64,000 nt of DNA from Paenibacillus terricola (GCF_014779765.1 NZ_JACXZA010000002.1:910066-974065), one strand, 5' to 3'. Shown: positions 45,001-54,144, counted from the stretch's first letter. Notes: generated by a model not told the origin, from the letters alone. Program-made: numbers and translations.

Positions 45001-45132
45001 GTGCCGCGCGAACAGCCGCTGCTTGACGAGCAGCCCCGGCGCGTAGCCGGACGCATCCGCACCGAATATCAAAGCGTCGCCCTTTTCTGTCAGGCTCGCT
45101 TGAATCGTAAGCGTATCGGCGTAGATGTTCAT
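42073..45132 (-). CDS. SNF2-family ATP-dependent helicase/translocase
   Basis: The 1,019-residue protein has a large N-terminal bacterial SNF2-associated region (1-about 515) and a complete SNF2 ATPase core. The core shows ADDMGLGKT (547-555), LICPTSVLGNWQKE, LDEAQNIKN (651-659), ALTGTPIEN, then the second lobe with LIFTQYIGMGEM, LSIKAGGVGLNLT and DRAYRMGQTRDVQVHKF. Such proteins translocate on double-stranded DNA to remodel or displace bound proteins. It overlaps the upstream SWIM gene by four bases, a pairing repeatedly seen in Firmicutes. GC content is clearly higher than in neighbouring genes, with runs of Ala/Arg-rich codons. Confidence 0.94.
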   Translation of the reverse strand: MNIYADTLTIQASLTEKGDALIFGADASGYAPGLLVKQRLFARHEPSFYGTELEIEKLRDELELVVLPAEMVVSFFADPGLLPMHVTWQLEGDAARLAAFAPALRRGIAERRFVPSFEAYKAGKLRWTWDVEALDATSRRALRALADGGTDKPGVYNEETEDGERADAAFLAGLGAAFSAAVFQSHYDTEAAAADLRRDFPLLFAHDRAAAAAGLDERGWLVAAGWRADTLPFRPLLQLQEPDGAESDGWRLALMLQDKLEPANLAPIRLAANGEAYGTWPSDWTPHVRERSSAWLTHLRASLPEDRMAGSPADVLNAPLLNDDAWRFLTADSQRLMASGWQVLLPGWWEEASRKKPRLRAKVRPDEGKGEEKRTGGGRSFFGLDALIEFDWRLSIGEADLSEEEFRELVARGERLVRFRDQWVPLDPALLAQIRKAMAGVDPRRGLSFQDVLQMHLHSNRSDSMLASAGKDGLSGAEGNGEDDVELEVDVELNAHLTTVVGQLTQQTDWPSVPVPPTLRAELRSYQQSGFSWLAFLRRFGIGAVLADDMGLGKTIQFITYLLHVAEEAPANGGRRPALLICPTSVLGNWQKEVRRFAPSLRIMLHYGGKRLGGDAFYEEAAEADLVLTSYATSTLDQELLGGYTWSAICLDEAQNIKNAGTKQAIAVKSFPARHRIALTGTPIENKLAELWSIYDFTNPGYLGTARVFAERFSQAIERERDKERTQELQRLVKPFMLRRKKKDPNIMLDLPDKNEMKTYINLTGEQSALYEQTVKELMDEVKKLEGIQRKAAILSALTRLKQLCDHPVLFTKEAVPVPEDEREEAAESAMLIGRSAKLERLLDLVKELRDEGERCLIFTQYIGMGEMLQRVIARELGEPVLYLHGGSSKTARDRMIEQFQSRELPATEQPNVFILSIKAGGVGLNLTAANHVFHFDRWWNPAVENQATDRAYRMGQTRDVQVHKFISLGTLEERIDEMLESKQQLSDDVITSSEGWITELSTDALRDLFTLRRDWSQG

Positions 45133-46829
45133 GACAGCAGTCCTCCTTTACGCAGTTCTTCCTGGAGTGCCCGCAGCCGACTGTTTCGGCTCGCGAACAC
45201 GGCGATGAACTGCTCCCATCGCTCGCCCTTCTTCAGACGCGCATAAAGCTTGGCGAGCCGCTTCAACAGCCTAGTCGCCGCTTTGTAGCCTTCGCGATTT
45301 TTCTGCAGCACGTACCGTTCAACTGCCTGATGGTAGAAAGGCAGCAGCAGCTCCGGTGCGTCCTTCTCGATCGGCTTCAGCGCGGTCGCGCGGAATGACA
45401 GCGGATCCTGGCCCATGCACATCTGCAGGTCGACCCACCGGTCCCACCTGCCATGTGCCGCTAGCGCGTTCTCGTAGACGGTCCGCGAGAACGGCAGCAT
45501 CGCCTGGAGCGTGCTCCACATCGCCGACTCAGCCTCCGGCAATTGCTCTACGACCACGGCCCAATAGTCGCCATAGGGTGCCAAGTCCTCGCTGCGGAAG
45601 CCGATTATCAGCGGTCCGGTCTCCGCGAGCCAGTCGCGCAGCAGCGCCCATTGCTCCGCGCGCTCGAGGACGCCGAGCAGTGGTGCGAGATGCTCCAGCT
45701 TCAGCATCAGCTTGCTTACGTCGCGTGCGAGCAGCGCCCGCGCTTCCGCGTCGCGAGACAGGTAGAGCAAAAGCAGGCACTGCGCGAGCGTCCATGGCAG
45801 CCGCGACAAAGACGGGCCGAGCGCCGCTTCTGCCGCCTGCAGTTTGTGTAACTCCACCTCGTAGAGCACATCGCTTCCGGCCGAGCCCGGGCCGAGCCAG
45901 TATAACCAGAATGAAGTATAAAGCTCCGAGAAGCAGCCGAGCGTCTTATCCTCGGTCAGCATGCGTTCCCGGAGAAAATCTGCTGTCTCCATTAGCCGGT
46001 CCCAGTACCCGGAGCTTTCGCCTGCCAGCGCGAGCTTGTCCTCGAGCAGACTCCGCGCTTGGCCTCGCAGCCCGTCAATCGCGAGCTGCGTATGGTAACC
46101 CATGAACAGGCCCGATTGGCGCCAGTCCGCATGAGTCGGCTTGATCATCCGCTCCAGCACGAACATCAGGGCGTTAAACGTGAACAGCTGCTCCAGCGCC
46201 CAGGGCAGCTCCGGCCGCATAGCTTGCAGGTCGGCAATCAGCTCGCTGGCGTCCTGCGCCGTGCGAACGTGCAGGTGCATCGGTCCGCAGCGCGCCTGAA
46301 ACCGTTCATGCCACTTCTCCACGGAGAGCTCGGTAAGTTCCGCTTCCGTCAAGACCGGCCGGTCGAGCCGAGGGGCCGTCGGTGCAGCTCCCCGGTTCCC
46401 GAAATCACTGTTACTCGTCCGGGTCGTCGCCTCCGCGGCGACTTCTTTGTCTTTGGCACCTGTGCGGGCAACGCCGCCGGCGGTCGCGCTCTTCAAGGCG
46501 GTTCGCGCATTGACTAGCGCCTGGATCGGCCGGTTGCACAGTTCCGCGTAGCGCATCAATGCGGCTGCCATATGCGAGCAAACGCGGTTCGCGGAGCAGT
46601 TGCATTCGCTCGCCGCGAGATCGTTCAGATCGACGGCGACGTCGTACATCCGGTTATCCTTGACACGCGCGTCCACATGCACGCCGTCGTCGCGGAGCGC
46701 TAGTTCTTCAACCCTTCCCTGTTTATAATATTGAAACCCTCGTATGATCGTCAGTTCGTCGAAGCGTGCGGCGACACTTTCAAGTAGCAACCTCCACGCG
46801 CCGTCATCCAACATGTAGTCCATATCCAT
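45129..46829 (-). CDS. SWIM zinc-finger protein, partner of the SNF2 helicase
   Basis: The 566-residue protein carries a SWIM finger at Cys76, Cys78, Cys84 and His86 (CNCSANRVCSH), preceded by FDELTIIRGFQYYKQGRVEE, the usual lead-in of this family. The remainder is helical and Leu/Ala/Glu-rich. SWIM proteins coupled to SNF2 enzymes probably recognise DNA or nucleoprotein. The ATG follows CGGGAGTCAACGGATT, and the stop overlaps the SNF2 start (ATGA), so the two products are likely made in fixed ratio. It shares the unusually high GC of its partner. It is not closely similar in length or linker to the other SWIM protein at 27-28.6 kb. Confidence 0.88.
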   Translation of the reverse strand: MDMDYMLDDGAWRLLLESVAARFDELTIIRGFQYYKQGRVEELALRDDGVHVDARVKDNRMYDVAVDLNDLAASECNCSANRVCSHMAAALMRYAELCNRPIQALVNARTALKSATAGGVARTGAKDKEVAAEATTRTSNSDFGNRGAAPTAPRLDRPVLTEAELTELSVEKWHERFQARCGPMHLHVRTAQDASELIADLQAMRPELPWALEQLFTFNALMFVLERMIKPTHADWRQSGLFMGYHTQLAIDGLRGQARSLLEDKLALAGESSGYWDRLMETADFLRERMLTEDKTLGCFSELYTSFWLYWLGPGSAGSDVLYEVELHKLQAAEAALGPSLSRLPWTLAQCLLLLYLSRDAEARALLARDVSKLMLKLEHLAPLLGVLERAEQWALLRDWLAETGPLIIGFRSEDLAPYGDYWAVVVEQLPEAESAMWSTLQAMLPFSRTVYENALAAHGRWDRWVDLQMCMGQDPLSFRATALKPIEKDAPELLLPFYHQAVERYVLQKNREGYKAATRLLKRLAKLYARLKKGERWEQFIAVFASRNSRLRALQEELRKGGLLS

Positions 46830-46881
46830 AATCCGTTGACTCCCGGTTACGTCGTCATGTATTTTTAAAACTTTGCTCTCT

Positions 46882-46890
46882 ATTATACCA
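46882..46890 (-). promoter_or_regulatory. Extended -10 promoter of the SWIM/SNF2 operon
   Basis: On the minus strand TGGTATAAT gives a perfect TATAAT with the TGn extension, about 55 bases before the SWIM start. No good -35 box is visible upstream, as is common for this promoter type. Confidence 0.65.
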
Positions 46891-47017
46891 TCTCTTCCGC
46901 CCGCGGGACTTGAATAGGGTGCCGATGGCCCGGGAGACTTTCAAAATCGAGATGAAACTACATCTCATAGTGACTCTAGCCCGGTTCAGCCTATTCTACC
47001 AAGCCCAACAACAATTC

Positions 47018-47046
47018 AAAAAAGCCGCAGTTTATGCGGCTTCCAT
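47018..47046 (-). terminator. Terminator of the YesN/YesM operon (copy 2 of the 29-bp direct repeat)
   Basis: Same stem-loop and T run as 42017-42045, 59 bases past the response regulator stop. The remaining gap 46891-47104 holds no gene. Confidence 0.85.
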
Positions 47047-47104
47047 AGTACTTATGAACGGATTGCTCAGGCAAACGGAAACACGGCCCGCCTCCTCGGC
47101 ATCA

Positions 47105-48730
47105 TCAACATGTTGGTTTCTTTCTTGCGCGATATTGTTGGGGCGTTACGCCGACCATCCTTTTAAACAGGTTGGAGAAGCTTCCAAGACTCGTGTATCC
47201 CACCTGTTCAGCGATATCGGTTATCTTGTATTCTGTTTCTTCCAATAATCGTTTAGCTTCCTGTATTCTTTCTTGAATGATTGCATCCGATAAGGAAAGC
47301 CCTGTTTCCTTCTTGAACATACGAGATAGATAGGCCGGGTTCAAATATACATGAGAAGCCAGTTCTTCTCGCGTAATGTCTTGGTTGATTCGTAACCGAA
47401 TATAAATTCTTATCTTCGTCACTACAGAAGAGGAAACGCAATTGGATGCAAGCAAAAGCTGTACGATTGTATAAAAGCACTCTCTTGTCCATGTCTGCAG
47501 GGCATAGGAATGTCTCGGATAATTATCCTTCTCGATCAGACTCTTCAGTTTGGAAGAATCATTCAAAGACAGACCTTTCTTGGACAGCAGCGAGTGAATA
47601 ATAAAAAGAATGCCATGGATGAACTGACGATGTGATTCTTTGGTCCATGCATCTTTCTTGATGCTGCTGAACCATTGATTAACTCGACGTTCGAGCTCCT
47701 CGAATTCTCCCAGTTCTAGAACAGTTGCCCATTCCGTGAACAACTGAATGGGGGCCGCCACTTGCATTTGTTCAGACAATTTCTCGAAAGGCGAGCGGTC
47801 GGGCGTGAATACTTGCCTAGAGCGGTTGATGTTATGATGTTCGCTTTCCGTCACATAAACGTAAGCATCGATAAGAGCTTGCAACATTACCAATGGACTA
47901 ATATAGATGGACACGGAGCAGCGAAGCAGCCGTTCGCATTCATTCAGAAACCGTTGACAATTACGTTCAAGCGTGTTGACGACTGTAGCATTGTTATTCC
48001 GCTCATATACAATCAACAGGTTAAGACCCGCATGATCCTGAAGCACAACACCTTCTAACCCATGCAAGATTAATTCCCCGGCTAGATTACGAAGCGCGTA
48101 CTCCATAATGGCTTCATCTCTAGCACTAAAGTCTTGTTGCCATTGGTCCACACCCAATAATACCAAGATGTAACGATCGCTAGGGTGTAAATCCATGCCG
48201 TAGGTTTCTGCGGATTTATGTAGGGAATCGTTGTGCAATGACGTTCGTTGGCTCAAGATATCCTGCCAGAAACGCTCTATAAGAATAGGCAACTGCCGCT
48301 CCCATTTTCCGCGATAATCCTGCATAATCGCTTCAAACTTCATTTGCTCCTTACGTGTCCTCGCTTCAGCAAGCGCATCGCAAGACACCTGTTTCAGCTG
48401 CTCATAATCAACGGGCTTCAATAGATACTGGAAAGCGCCATGATGCAATGCTTGCTGTGCATATTCGAAATCGGCATGGCAGGTAAGCATAATCGTTAAA
48501 GTATTCGGCGAATGCTTCTCTACCCAAGCCAGCAGGTCCAGCCCATTCCTCCCTGGAAGCTCGATATCACTAATCAGCAGATCAACCGCGTGATGTTGCA
48601 AGCATTCCAACGCTTGCTCAACATTCTCTGCAAGACGTACATCCGTTACGCCCAATGCGCTCCAATCCACGCCTTGCCGCAAACCAATCAGAGCAAAATA
48701 TTGATCATCTACGATCAGGATCCTGCACAT
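47105..48730 (-). CDS. YesN-type response regulator with AraC DNA-binding domain
   Basis: The 541 residues have a receiver domain (1-about 120) with ILIVDDQ at the start, phospho-acceptor Asp55 in LLISDIELPGRNG, and the conserved Lys in YLLKPVDYEQL. A linker of about 300 residues follows, then two C-terminal AraC HTH motifs: ITREELASHVYLNPAYLSRM, FKKETGLSL and ITDIAEQVGYTSLGSFSNLF. These regulators usually control carbohydrate uptake genes next to them, here the Lpl-type transporter upstream. It starts five bases after the kinase gene ends. Confidence 0.94.
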   Translation of the reverse strand: MCRILIVDDQYFALIGLRQGVDWSALGVTDVRLAENVEQALECLQHHAVDLLISDIELPGRNGLDLLAWVEKHSPNTLTIMLTCHADFEYAQQALHHGAFQYLLKPVDYEQLKQVSCDALAEARTRKEQMKFEAIMQDYRGKWERQLPILIERFWQDILSQRTSLHNDSLHKSAETYGMDLHPSDRYILVLLGVDQWQQDFSARDEAIMEYALRNLAGELILHGLEGVVLQDHAGLNLLIVYERNNNATVVNTLERNCQRFLNECERLLRCSVSIYISPLVMLQALIDAYVYVTESEHHNINRSRQVFTPDRSPFEKLSEQMQVAAPIQLFTEWATVLELGEFEELERRVNQWFSSIKKDAWTKESHRQFIHGILFIIHSLLSKKGLSLNDSSKLKSLIEKDNYPRHSYALQTWTRECFYTIVQLLLASNCVSSSVVTKIRIYIRLRINQDITREELASHVYLNPAYLSRMFKKETGLSLSDAIIQERIQEAKRLLEETEYKITDIAEQVGYTSLGSFSNLFKRMVGVTPQQYRARKKPTC

Positions 48731-48735
48731 GCGCT

Positions 48736-50472
48736 TTACGTCCTCCTCCGTATTGGCAGCTTGAGCTCTACGACTCCTCCGCCATGAGGATCATTGCGGA
48801 AGGCGAGAACGGCTTGATCCCCATAAAACATTTTCAGTCGTCTACGCACATTCCATATCCCTAATTGGCGGTCGGTAGGCTCCTTCTCGTACACGCCTAG
48901 ATTCAACATAACAAGCTGCTGCTCCTTAAATCCTTGACCAGAATCGCTAATCTGGATTGCCACATAGGGAACCCCATCATCTCCAACTTCTTCATGTGCA
49001 ATGATTCGAACGAAGAATTTCTGAGCATTCGATACGAAGCCATGCTTTATCGCATTCTCCACGAAAGGCTGCACAAGCAAGGGTAAAATGACGACATCCT
49101 CCAGCTCCTTCGGAAGCTGCTCGTGGAAGATCAACTTCTCGGGATACATGACCTTCTGAATCTCCAAATAATTGCGGATATGATTCATTTCTTTGGATAG
49201 TTCAATCCATGTATCATTGGTGCTCATAATGAACCTGAAATAAGAAACAAGATGACTGATCATTTTTTTAATTAGCGACTGCTGTTGAAGCTCTACCAGA
49301 TGGTAGACGATATTTAGTGAGTTCATAAAGAAATGAGGATTAATTTGAGCCTGCAGATGCTTTAGCTCTGCTTGTTGCACCTTCATTTTCTCCTCATATA
49401 CGTCGATTTTCAAATCTCCGATCTGCTCAGCCATTCGATTGAACTGGCGGCTAATGAGTTGAAATTCCTTGGAATTCCCTTCTTTTAACCGAAAGTCCAA
49501 CTTTCCATTGCCAAGCATCTTCATCCCATATGTCAATGAATGTATAGGCTTGAACACCAATCTGCTTAACAGCATTAGTAGAATTACAAGAACAATCATT
49601 AATGCTAGAGGAATACCATTAATCACGCGTTGGAATAATGGAAGCTCATCCAGAAGCGTAGCCTCGTCCAATAGGATGAATACGTTGAGGTCGGAATAGA
49701 GCGAAGTCTGGCCTACGAGCAAATAATTGTTGCCGTCATTCAGACGAATCGGATGGCTGCTTCGGTTTGACTCGTTCTTCATTAGCACATGGATACGATC
49801 TAGGTCCTGTTGCATAAAATGACCCCATAACAGCCGACCGTCCTGAGCAATGATGCCGATCTGCTCGTCACTTCTTGCAGATCCCAGCTGTGTTAGGGGC
49901 TGTGCAAGCGCGTCGATGCTGACGAGTACACCTATCAACAGGCTTCCGCTTTTATCCGGCAGTGCCTTAAACAAGGCCGGTTCACCGCCGACATTTACAA
50001 TTTCCCACTTGAGTGAGGTAGGAAGCTTGAATGATTCCAGCTGAGGGGATAGTCCGGATCGTATGACATCCTTCTCATCGTAGTACTCTCGCTGGCTGCT
50101 AAGGTACAATTCATCTCTCTTCTGATGATAGACGAACACAGTGCGGATAATGGAGTAGTAGCTGACATCGTTGTACCATTGGTCCATTAGCTTCCGCAAT
50201 GACAAATAATAGTTCACACTATCCGGTTCACTCTCCGAATAAAGCTCGAGAAGCATATTCTCATTGGCCATGCGGGTCAAATAAGTCCCTGTCTGTTCAA
50301 GTAGTTCATCAAGCGAGCTCAAATGAAGGGAGAGCGTATCCGATGCTGAATTGGCAACCTTCTCCCGAATGATGTTTGTTGAATAGATGTTGGTATAATA
50401 CAGAAACAGGAATAGCGGCATGACAAGAAGCAAGACAAGAGCGCTTACTTTGAATCGCAATGATAGTCTCAC
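48736..50472 (-). CDS. YesM-type sensor histidine kinase
   Basis: The 578-residue membrane kinase has a first transmembrane helix at about 8-26, an extracellular sensor region to about 280, a second helix at about 285-305, HAMP (about 308-360), and the His_kinase domain with phospho-acceptor His380 in QINPHFFMNSLNIVY. The ATP-binding domain shows VENAIKHGF and ISDSGQGF, then GIWNVRRRL. It starts with GTG 50472 behind AGAGGAG. It likely senses an extracellular sugar or cell-wall signal, in some relatives through the adjacent binding protein. Confidence 0.93.
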   Translation of the reverse strand: MRLSLRFKVSALVLLLVMPLFLFLYYTNIYSTNIIREKVANSASDTLSLHLSSLDELLEQTGTYLTRMANENMLLELYSESEPDSVNYYLSLRKLMDQWYNDVSYYSIIRTVFVYHQKRDELYLSSQREYYDEKDVIRSGLSPQLESFKLPTSLKWEIVNVGGEPALFKALPDKSGSLLIGVLVSIDALAQPLTQLGSARSDEQIGIIAQDGRLLWGHFMQQDLDRIHVLMKNESNRSSHPIRLNDGNNYLLVGQTSLYSDLNVFILLDEATLLDELPLFQRVINGIPLALMIVLVILLMLLSRLVFKPIHSLTYGMKMLGNGKLDFRLKEGNSKEFQLISRQFNRMAEQIGDLKIDVYEEKMKVQQAELKHLQAQINPHFFMNSLNIVYHLVELQQQSLIKKMISHLVSYFRFIMSTNDTWIELSKEMNHIRNYLEIQKVMYPEKLIFHEQLPKELEDVVILPLLVQPFVENAIKHGFVSNAQKFFVRIIAHEEVGDDGVPYVAIQISDSGQGFKEQQLVMLNLGVYEKEPTDRQLGIWNVRRRLKMFYGDQAVLAFRNDPHGGGVVELKLPIRRRT

Positions 50473-50516
50473 AGGCTCCTCTTCCCTCCTTTCGCTCGCT
50501 AACGATTATCGCGCAT

Positions 50517-50546
50517 GAAAAGGGGAAGACTTCTTCAGTCTCCCCC
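50517..50546 (-). terminator. Terminator between the binding-protein and kinase genes
   Basis: On the minus strand GGGGAGACT and AGTCTTCCCC form a stem followed by TTTTCAT, ten bases past the binding-protein stop. It may let transporter and kinase genes be expressed at different levels. Confidence 0.75.
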
Positions 50547-50555
50547 CTTCCTTAT

Positions 50556-52145
50556 TTAAGACTGCTTTGCTTTCCATTCATCGTATTGCTTCTGTGCCTC
50601 GGCGCGGATTTTCTCAATGTTATTCGCTTTAAGCTTTTCATTGTATTCCGCAAGAACCTTGTCTGCATTCAAGCTGCCTGATTCCAGGAGCGGACGATAT
50701 TCTTTGATAATATTGCTAATAATAGACACCTCCGTCTTGACGGAGTCAGTATTGAAACTGAAGCCAAACGATTTGACTTTATGTGCACTGTCATTATATA
50801 CCTTGAACTTTTCCCACTTATCCGGGCTCTCTCCTTCCCATAGGTAGGTAAGCGTCTGATTTCCGAACATCCACTCAATGCCCGGAGCCCAACCGGTATC
50901 CGTGCGAGTAGCAACGCCGTCCGGCAGCTTCACAATGTTATTTTGGCCCGCTACCTTAACATATTGTCTGCCCTCTACACCAAAATCTATTAAGTTGATC
51001 AAGTGCTCGTCTGTATGGAGCAGGTTCAGCAGCATCATCGTCCGTTCGGGATCAACTGAGGTACGTCCGATTGCCATCATCGAGTTACTAATACTGGCTG
51101 TGCTGATTTCAGGTTCATTGCCTTTAAGCTTGACAAGCTCAATGCCCGTGGCAAGAGAATCTTCCTTGTCGGAATCCGGCTTGTCCGAGCCGAATTTCAT
51201 CCATGTCTTTCCTGCCTTCAAAGCGTCTTCTGCGCTAGTCTTTGTCGTTGCTGCGTCCTTATTGATATACCCTTTCTTGAACCAATCGCTGTACAGATGC
51301 ATCCGATATATAGTTTGATCGGATTCCAAGGTGCTTACGACCATCTTGTCCGTCTTCGTGTCGAGCACAATAGCCGCAGGGGCGCCTGCCACCAGCTCGT
51401 AACGGAAGTTTTCTTCCACGCTCTTTCTAGTCTTATCGAAGTAGGAAAGAGTATCGGATCCGCTGCCAGAGAGCCATATTGGTGCAATACCAGGCTCCTT
51501 CTCCTTGATCGTCTCCAACCAAGGCTCCAAGTCTTCCAGCGTGTTAATGCTGTTCACATCGAATCCGTATTTGTCGACCAGGTCTTTCCTGAACATAATC
51601 GTGTGACTCTCTCCGATTTCCTTGTTCGTTGGAATAGCGTAGATCTTGCCATCCACCTTTCCCCCTTCAAGGAATCGTGGGTCCAATGTCTGAGTAATTC
51701 CTTGTCCATATTTGGCCAACAATTCATCAAGCGGCAGGAAAGCGCCTTTCGTTACATTGTTAGCAAAATCGGCCCAGTTCGGGGCGAATGTCAGATCGAC
51801 CTGCTCCGCGGATTGATAGATCAGTGCCATCTTCTCTGACCAGGATGACCAAGGGAGACCCTGGAAATCAATCTCGGCATTAATTTTCTCTTTGAGGTAC
51901 TTATTGATTTCCTTAATGACAGCCTCCGAGTCAGGCTGAGGGAAATTCCCTACCGTATACACTTTAAGTTTCCGGTACGTAGAGATATCAGGATTACCTG
52001 CTCCGGAATCATCGGACGCCTTGCTGCTTTCATTCGAGGAACCGCTAGAGCTACCGGTGCTGTTGCTGCCTCCACAACCGGAAACAACAAACATAATCAC
52101 ACCTAATAACGCAAATACCGTCGCCCACCCTTTTACTGTTCTCAT
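50556..52145 (-). CDS. Lpl-type extracellular solute-binding lipoprotein
   Basis: The 529-residue lipoprotein has a signal peptide ending VVSGC (lipidated Cys24), a Ser/Gly-rich linker, and the large binding fold of the LplA/YtcQ group: YTVGNFPQPDSEAVIKEINK, LTFAPNWADFANNVTKGAFL, LDELLAKYG, and DLVDKYGFDVNSI. Such proteins feed complex sugars, often plant-polymer oligosaccharides, to two permeases. AGGGAGG precedes the ATG. It is encoded after both permeases, and no ATP-binding subunit is nearby, so a shared MsmX-type ATPase is probable. Confidence 0.93.
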   Translation of the reverse strand: MRTVKGWATVFALLGVIMFVVSGCGGSNSTGSSSGSSNESSKASDDSGAGNPDISTYRKLKVYTVGNFPQPDSEAVIKEINKYLKEKINAEIDFQGLPWSSWSEKMALIYQSAEQVDLTFAPNWADFANNVTKGAFLPLDELLAKYGQGITQTLDPRFLEGGKVDGKIYAIPTNKEIGESHTIMFRKDLVDKYGFDVNSINTLEDLEPWLETIKEKEPGIAPIWLSGSGSDTLSYFDKTRKSVEENFRYELVAGAPAAIVLDTKTDKMVVSTLESDQTIYRMHLYSDWFKKGYINKDAATTKTSAEDALKAGKTWMKFGSDKPDSDKEDSLATGIELVKLKGNEPEISTASISNSMMAIGRTSVDPERTMMLLNLLHTDEHLINLIDFGVEGRQYVKVAGQNNIVKLPDGVATRTDTGWAPGIEWMFGNQTLTYLWEGESPDKWEKFKVYNDSAHKVKSFGFSFNTDSVKTEVSIISNIIKEYRPLLESGSLNADKVLAEYNEKLKANNIEKIRAEAQKQYDEWKAKQS

Positions 52146-52215
52146 TGTTGTTGAACCTCCCTAAATATGCTCTATTTGTATATTCTAACTGGCAATGATG
52201 CCAAGATTAGACCCC

Positions 52216-53130
52216 TTAACCCTTGACAGCCCCAATGGTGAGACCCTTTGTGAAATATTTCTGAAAGAATGGATATATGAATAGTATTGGACCGATAGAT
52301 ACGATAACCATCGCCATACGGAGGCTTTCAGTAGGAACGGCTTGTTGAATCAACAGACCTACGCCGGTTCCAGCTAACTGATTTTTGAAAAATTCCGCTT
52401 GGCGGATCATTTGAATCAAGACGTATTGCAAGGAATATTTGTCGGTATCGTTGATGAATAGCAAGGAGTTGAACCAATCATTCCAATACATCAGTGTCGT
52501 AAACAAGCCGATGGTCGCAAGGACCGGCAATGAAACCGGGATAACAAGCTGGAAGAAAATTCGCCACTCGGATGCCCCATCCAATTTGCCCGACTCGATC
52601 ATCTCTTCCGGTATCGTCTGCTGGAAGAAGGTCCGCGTAATGAAAATATAAAAGGCATTCGATAGTCCAGGGAGAATGAGCGCAATAAGAGAGTCCCTTA
52701 AATGGAGGTAGTTAATATACAACAGGTAGAATGGGACTAGACCGCCTGAAAATAGCATCGTAACGAGAATATAAAGATTGAACGCTCGCTTGAATGGAAA
52801 ATCCTTACGAAATAGTGGATAGGCATACAATGCGATCAACAGGATCGCTAGCACGGTGCCAACTGTCGTAACCATTAATGTGACGCCATAGGCCTTGAAT
52901 ACTGTCGTCGATTGCGTGAACAGATAACGGTACGCAGACAAATCGATGACCTCCGGCCAGAACTTGTAGCCCTTCAGCGTCAGCATCTTCTCATTAGAAA
53001 CCGATATAGCAATAATCAATACAATAGGCATAATGCATACGAAGCTAAATGAAATGAAAAACAAGTGAAGCAACGCACGGGCGACTCTGGACACTTGCTG
53101 ATATGGTTTAACGTTCTCTAAGCTTTTCAT
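52216..53130 (-). CDS. ABC sugar transporter permease, LplC/YtcP type
   Basis: Inner-membrane subunit with six predicted helices in 304 residues. It starts with a basic segment and LLHLFFISFSFVCIMPIVLI. The EAA loop is EEMIESGKLDGASEWRIFFQ, LVIPVSLP, and the protein ends FIYPFFQKYFTKGLTIGAVKG apart from the last residue pattern, typical of LplC. It works with the LplB-like gene 18 bases upstream. Confidence 0.93.
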   Translation of the reverse strand: MKSLENVKPYQQVSRVARALLHLFFISFSFVCIMPIVLIIAISVSNEKMLTLKGYKFWPEVIDLSAYRYLFTQSTTVFKAYGVTLMVTTVGTVLAILLIALYAYPLFRKDFPFKRAFNLYILVTMLFSGGLVPFYLLYINYLHLRDSLIALILPGLSNAFYIFITRTFFQQTIPEEMIESGKLDGASEWRIFFQLVIPVSLPVLATIGLFTTLMYWNDWFNSLLFINDTDKYSLQYVLIQMIRQAEFFKNQLAGTGVGLLIQQAVPTESLRMAMVIVSIGPILFIYPFFQKYFTKGLTIGAVKG

Positions 53131-53148
53131 CTGGAATGATTCTCCGTT

Positions 53149-54129
53149 CTAGAAGAGTGCCGAATCGCGATTCAGCCTGCGTGCTAAACTGTTAGCTCCG
53201 ATAACTAGGAAGAAGCCGACAAATGATTGATAGAAATTCGCTGCAGAAGACATCCCCAAATCGTTAAGCTGGATTAATCCTCTATAGACAAATGTATCGA
53301 TGACATCCGTTGTTGACCGAATCGCACCTGAATCGAGCGTCACATGATAGAACAATCCAAAGTCGGAACGGAATATGCCGCCCAAGTTAAGAATGGTTAA
53401 GATAACCATTACCGGCGTCAGGAGCGGAATCGTAATACGGGTAATCTGCTGCCACTTCCCGGCGCCATCCATAACTGCAGCTTCATACAGCTCCTCGCTA
53501 ATGCCGGTAATCGCAGCAAGATAGATAACGCTGCCGATGCCAACCGAATGCCACATTTTTGTAAGCCATAGAATATAAGGCCACGCTTGAGGATGCATAT
53601 AAGCATTGACGGAATGATAGCCGAATAATGGGAGCACCGTCTTAACCAAGAATCCATATTCAGGATGCAGGAACGCATATACAATATAACTAACAACGAC
53701 CATCGATAAGAAACTGGGCATGATCATAACGGTCTGATAGAATCGCGATGCAAGTTTGGCACGCACTTCATTGATCGCTATGGCGACTGCCACTGATAGG
53801 ATTAATCCGGAGATAATGAACACGACATTATAAGAAATCGTATTGATCGTCACTCTCCAAGCGTCTGAAGTAGCGAAGAGGAAGCGAAAATTATCCAGTC
53901 CTACCCACGGACTACCTAGGATGCCATCGATGTAATTGATGTCTTTGAACGCGATAATGACGCCGAACATCGGAATATAGCAATTAATTAGGAATATAAT
54001 GGCCGTCGGCATGAGCATTAATAGCAGAACACGATACTTTACGATATTACGTAGTAATCTTTCAATGCGGCTTTGTCGTCGGGACCTAGCAGTAGGAGTT
54101 GCTGAAATACTAATTGTTGTTTTACCCAT
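53149..54129 (-). CDS. ABC sugar transporter permease, LplB type
   Basis: The 326-residue permease has a basic N-terminus (RRQSRIERLLRNI), then YRVLLLMLMPTAIIFLINCY and four or five more helices. The EAA loop reads ISEELYEAAVMDGAGKWQQI, TRITIPLL, and the end RLNRDSALF is typical of LplB/YtcP-associated proteins. ATG 54129 with GGGG nine bases upstream is preferred to ATG 54144, which lacks a site; either is possible. It is the first gene of the importer unit. Confidence 0.92.
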   Translation of the reverse strand: MGKTTISISATPTARSRRQSRIERLLRNIVKYRVLLLMLMPTAIIFLINCYIPMFGVIIAFKDINYIDGILGSPWVGLDNFRFLFATSDAWRVTINTISYNVVFIISGLILSVAVAIAINEVRAKLASRFYQTVMIMPSFLSMVVVSYIVYAFLHPEYGFLVKTVLPLFGYHSVNAYMHPQAWPYILWLTKMWHSVGIGSVIYLAAITGISEELYEAAVMDGAGKWQQITRITIPLLTPVMVILTILNLGGIFRSDFGLFYHVTLDSGAIRSTTDVIDTFVYRGLIQLNDLGMSSAANFYQSFVGFFLVIGANSLARRLNRDSALF

Positions 54130-54144
54130 AATATGTAACCCCAT

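Noticed and set aside
43700-45246. Several long frames on both strands inside the SNF2 gene
   Set aside because: High GC makes stop codons rare in every frame; the proteins are Arg/Ala/Pro-rich and the SNF2 motifs fix the real frame.
46910-47248. Plus-strand frame between the SWIM gene and the response regulator
   Set aside because: It crosses a terminator and the end of the response regulator gene, and lacks a ribosome site.
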